Below are positions 38,201 through 40,602 of a stretch of DNA of 40,602 nt, one piece after another. Origin of the DNA: an uncultured Ruminococcus sp. (lineage in GTDB: Bacteria > Bacillota > Clostridia > Oscillospirales > Ruminococcaceae); NCBI GenBank assembly GCA_902762785.1, contig CACWPL010000028.1, positions 1 through 40,602 on the forward strand. Reading direction: 5' to 3'. The translations under genes were made by a program, and so were the position numbers. Position 1 is the stretch's first letter. Every line of letters begins with the position of its first letter. The notes below the pieces were generated by a model. It made no database searches and had not been told where the DNA came from. It worked only from the letters and a program-made list of their open reading frames with translations.

Positions 38201-39430
38201 ATGAATATTGCCATCGCACAGTCCGGCGGCCCCACCTGCGCCATCAACGCGAGCCTCGTCGGGGTCTTCAAGCAGGGACTGCTCACCGAGGAGATCGACG
38301 CGATCTTCGGCTCGATCAACGGCATCGAGGGGATGATCGGGGACGAGCTCATCAATCTGAAGTCCATCATCCGCACCAATGAGGACATGGAGCTCCTGCG
38401 CCAGACGCCCTCGACCGTGCTCGGCTCCTGCCGCTACAAGCTGCCCCCCTTTGAGGAGGATCCCGACGTCTACGAGAAGATCCTCGCCACGCTCAATACC
38501 CACCGCATCGAGATCTTCATCTACATCGGCGGCAACGATTCGATGGATACCGTCGTGAAGCTCTCGGCGTATCTGCACCATATCGGCTCGGACATCCGCG
38601 TGATCGGCGTGCCGAAGACCATCGACAACGACCTGCCCATCACCGACCATACGCCTGGCTTCGGCTCTGCGGCGAAGTATGTGGCCGCGACCGCGCAGGA
38701 GATCATCCGCGATTCGAGCGTCTACAGCATCCCGTCCGTGACGATCATCGAGATCATGGGCCGTCACAGCGGCTGGCTCGCGGCCTCGACCTGCATGCTC
38801 CGTGCCAACGGTGAGGAGGCGCCGCACCTGATCTATCTGCCGGAGGCGTCCTTCTCGACGACGCAGTTCATCGAGGACGTGCGCAAGGAGATGGCCAAGC
38901 ACCAGGCCGTCATCGTGGCCGTGTCCGAGGGCGTGGAGCCCGGCGGCGACGAGGGCGAGCTCGCGGAGTTCCAGTCCGGCGCGACGGACGTGTTCGGGCA
39001 CAAGTACCTCTCGGGCATCGGCAAGTTCCTCGAGCGGCTCGTGGCCGAGCAGATCGGCTGCAAGGTGCGCTCCATCGAGCTCAACGTCATGCAGCGCTGC
39101 TCCTCGCACATCTGCTCGAAGACCGACATCGACGAGGCCGAGCGCATCGGCCGCCATGCCCTGCGTGCTGCGCTCGAAGGCAACACCGGCCAGATGATGT
39201 TCTTCCGCCGCGTCAGCGATGTCCCCTATGCTGTCACCATCGAGATGACGGATGCGGCCAATGTCGCGAACCTCGAGAAGATGTTCCCCGAGAAGTGGAT
39301 CTCGCCGGAGCAGAATCAGGTCACGGATGCCGCCATCGGCTACTTCCTGCCGCTCGTGCAGGGCGAGGTGGACATCTGCATGAAGAACGGTCTGCCCGTG
39401 CATTTCCAGCGTCCGCTCCAGATGCGGTGA
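38201..39430 (+). CDS. Phosphofructokinase, pyrophosphate-dependent type
   Basis: 409 residues. It begins MNIAIAQSGGPTCAINASLVG and carries IGGNDSMDTV, in which Asn-Asp replaces the Asp-Gly of ATP enzymes, and VPKTIDNDLPITDHTPGFGSA. The lysine in PKTIDND is the hallmark of PPi-dependent enzymes, in contrast to PGTIDND in the other copy at 542-1507. It should use pyrophosphate in a reversible reaction; relatives also act on sedoheptulose 7-phosphate. ATG 38201 follows AGGAGG. The upstream in-frame codons overlap the promoter and are rejected. No clear terminator follows. Confidence 0.92.
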   Translation: MNIAIAQSGGPTCAINASLVGVFKQGLLTEEIDAIFGSINGIEGMIGDELINLKSIIRTNEDMELLRQTPSTVLGSCRYKLPPFEEDPDVYEKILATLNTHRIEIFIYIGGNDSMDTVVKLSAYLHHIGSDIRVIGVPKTIDNDLPITDHTPGFGSAAKYVAATAQEIIRDSSVYSIPSVTIIEIMGRHSGWLAASTCMLRANGEEAPHLIYLPEASFSTTQFIEDVRKEMAKHQAVIVAVSEGVEPGGDEGELAEFQSGATDVFGHKYLSGIGKFLERLVAEQIGCKVRSIELNVMQRCSSHICSKTDIDEAERIGRHALRAALEGNTGQMMFFRRVSDVPYAVTIEMTDAANVANLEKMFPEKWISPEQNQVTDAAIGYFLPLVQGEVDICMKNGLPVHFQRPLQMR

Positions 39431-39581
39431 GAGAACGTCTATCAAATTGCACAAAAATGATAGGCAGCGATCAAACAATGTGACGATTCTGTGAGATCTG
39501 GACAATTATTTTGTATAAAGTGCCGATCTTTCCGTTCTAGAATTGTTATATCTATGGAAGACCTAGTGCAAGGAGGCTGAA

Positions 39582-40142
39582 ATGGAGAAGGGGATCGAGA
39601 GCTATCTCCGTTTTCTCAAGGGTGACCAGTCTGAGATGAGGACCATCGTTGAGCTGTATTGGGACAGCATGCTGCTGTTCACCAATTCCTATCTCCACGA
39701 TCTGCAGGAGGCCGAGGACATCGCGCAGGAGGCGCTGATCCGACTATGCGTGAAACGGCCGCATTTCCAGGAGGACCACCAGCTCAAGGCGTATCTGATG
39801 CGGATCTGCCGCAATCTGGCGCTCAATCATCTCAAGAAGCAGGGCAGGCTCACTGCCGTCACGCCGGAAATGGCTGAGGTGATACCGGATGACACCATCG
39901 CGGTCGAGGACCGCATGGAGATGGGAGACACGCAGCGGCAGCTCCATCATGCGATGCAGAAGCTGCGGCAGGACTACCGTGAGGTGCTGTACCTGCGCTA
40001 CTTTGCCGACCTCTCCATGAAGGAGGCGGCGAAGGTCATGCATATCTCCGAGAAGCAGGCCACTGCCATCGCTTACCAAGCACGGCAGCAGCTCAAAAAA
40101 TTACTGGAAAAGGAGGGATACACCGGTGAAGAGCTACGATGA
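39582..40142 (+). CDS. ECF-type RNA polymerase sigma factor
   Basis: 186 residues with sigma-70 region 2 (SYLHDLQEAEDIAQEALIRLC, AYLMRICRNLALNHLKKQ) and region 4 (MQKLRQDYREVLYLRYFADLSMKEAAKVMHISEKQATAIAYQARQQL), the two-domain form of extracytoplasmic-function sigma factors. AAGGAGG precedes ATG. It overlaps the following membrane protein gene by 17 nt, the usual layout of a sigma factor with its membrane-bound anti-sigma factor. The 150-nt upstream gap has only a tentative promoter (GTGAGA, 17 bp, TATAAA near 39492-39520) and a CTATCA/TGATAG inverted repeat. Confidence 0.92.
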   Translation: MEKGIESYLRFLKGDQSEMRTIVELYWDSMLLFTNSYLHDLQEAEDIAQEALIRLCVKRPHFQEDHQLKAYLMRICRNLALNHLKKQGRLTAVTPEMAEVIPDDTIAVEDRMEMGDTQRQLHHAMQKLRQDYREVLYLRYFADLSMKEAAKVMHISEKQATAIAYQARQQLKKLLEKEGYTGEELR

Positions 40143-40602
40143 GATCACGCGGAACGTGCTGCAGGGCGCCACTGCCTACCAGGCGAAGGCACGCCGGATG
40201 CGTTACGCCGTTTCGGCCGCCGGTGTATGTGCGGCTGCGGCGGTCGGTTCGATCGTCTACCTCCAGCTCGCGCGGCCCGAGACCATCCCGCCCGAGGACC
40301 CCTCTTCCACTGTCACCACCACCGTCGCCGCGCCGTCTGCCGAGGCGACCTCCTCCCCTGCTCCGACCGAGACCGACCCGGTCTCCACGACGGCTGACGA
40401 ATCGACCTCGACCGCTCTCATCGAGACCGATCCGGCAGAGCTGGGCACCGATGCCCCTGAAACGAACGATACTGCCTCCTCGACTGCCGCTGCGACTGCA
40501 AGGATCCCCGCAGTCACGAGCCGTGCGGTCGTGACGACGGCGCCGACCGTGGTCTCGTACCCGGTGACGTCCGTCACTGTCGTGACCGTGCCGGCGACGG
40601 AG
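40126..40602 (+). CDS. Membrane protein, putative anti-sigma partner, 3' end beyond the window
   Basis: Open to the right edge (159 codons). The GTG start at 40126 has AGGAGGG eight bases upstream: MKSYDEITRNVLQGATAYQAKARRM. A short cytosolic stretch of about 25 residues precedes one transmembrane segment (AVSAAGVCAAAAVGSIVYLQ, about 28-47). After it comes a long Thr/Ser/Pro/Glu-rich extracellular stretch. The overlap with the sigma gene suggests an anti-sigma role (inference); the cytosolic part is short and no zinc motif is seen. The linker is like those joining dockerin or carbohydrate-binding modules, so the missing end may carry one. Confidence 0.65.
   Translation, partial: MKSYDEITRNVLQGATAYQAKARRMRYAVSAAGVCAAAAVGSIVYLQLARPETIPPEDPSSTVTTTVAAPSAEATSSPAPTETDPVSTTADESTSTALIETDPAELGTDAPETNDTASSTAAATARIPAVTSRAVVTTAPTVVSYPVTSVTVVTVPATE

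Overview
The window looks like the chromosome of a high-GC, Gram-positive anaerobe of the Clostridia, most likely an Oscillospiraceae/Ruminococcus-like plant-fibre degrader. Supporting signs are four secreted proteins with type I dockerins, the Firmicutes cluster hprK-murB-rapZ-whiA-dnaE-pfkA, an oxygen-sensitive class III ribonucleotide reductase (nrdD/nrdG), a pyrophosphate-type phosphofructokinase, a THF riboswitch in front of a folate ECF transporter gene, and sigma-A promoters with a regular 17-bp spacer. The genus is inference; no rRNA gene is present.

Positions 1-13,024 (all minus strand) read rpe > rnfD-like > rnfE-like > rnfA-like > membrane-anchored DUF4015-type glycosidase > hprK > murB > rapZ > whiA > dnaE > pfkA > THF riboswitch > folT-like (cut by the left edge). 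Tight spacing, with several 1-14 nt overlaps, suggests long co-transcripts started at a strong rpe promoter; pfkA has its own promoter. Only the three PF02508/PF03116-type membrane subunits of an Rnf complex are present, without rnfB, rnfC or rnfG.

Positions 13,178-17,337 (plus) hold an L-fucose operon: class II aldolase (fucA), a rhamnulokinase-like kinase and L-fucose isomerase (fucI), with a strong promoter and a terminator. Then come a MOP-family flippase, a convergent and overlapping 2H phosphoesterase, a small membrane protein and a VWA lipoprotein. The last two share a duplicated bipartite upstream element that could be an alternative-sigma promoter.

Positions 21,351-33,804 form a fibre-degradation region: a dockerin protein with a possible GH124-like module, a degenerate-GGDEF/EAL phosphodiesterase, a modular pectate lyase with dockerin, a papain-family protease with dockerin, a PHP phosphatase, and a 983-residue protein with two CE12-type esterase domains around an internal dockerin. 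The pectate lyase and the double esterase suggest work on pectin; the fucose operon could take up one released sugar.

Positions 33,945-37,833 (minus) are a class III ribonucleotide reductase operon, nrdD > GNAT > nrdG > GIY-YIG, whose promoter carries NrdR-box-like sites. Positions 38,127-40,602 (plus) hold a PPi-type phosphofructokinase behind a perfect palindrome on its -10, then an ECF sigma factor overlapping a membrane protein that runs off the right edge. No tRNA, rRNA, CRISPR array, insertion sequence or prophage gene was seen.
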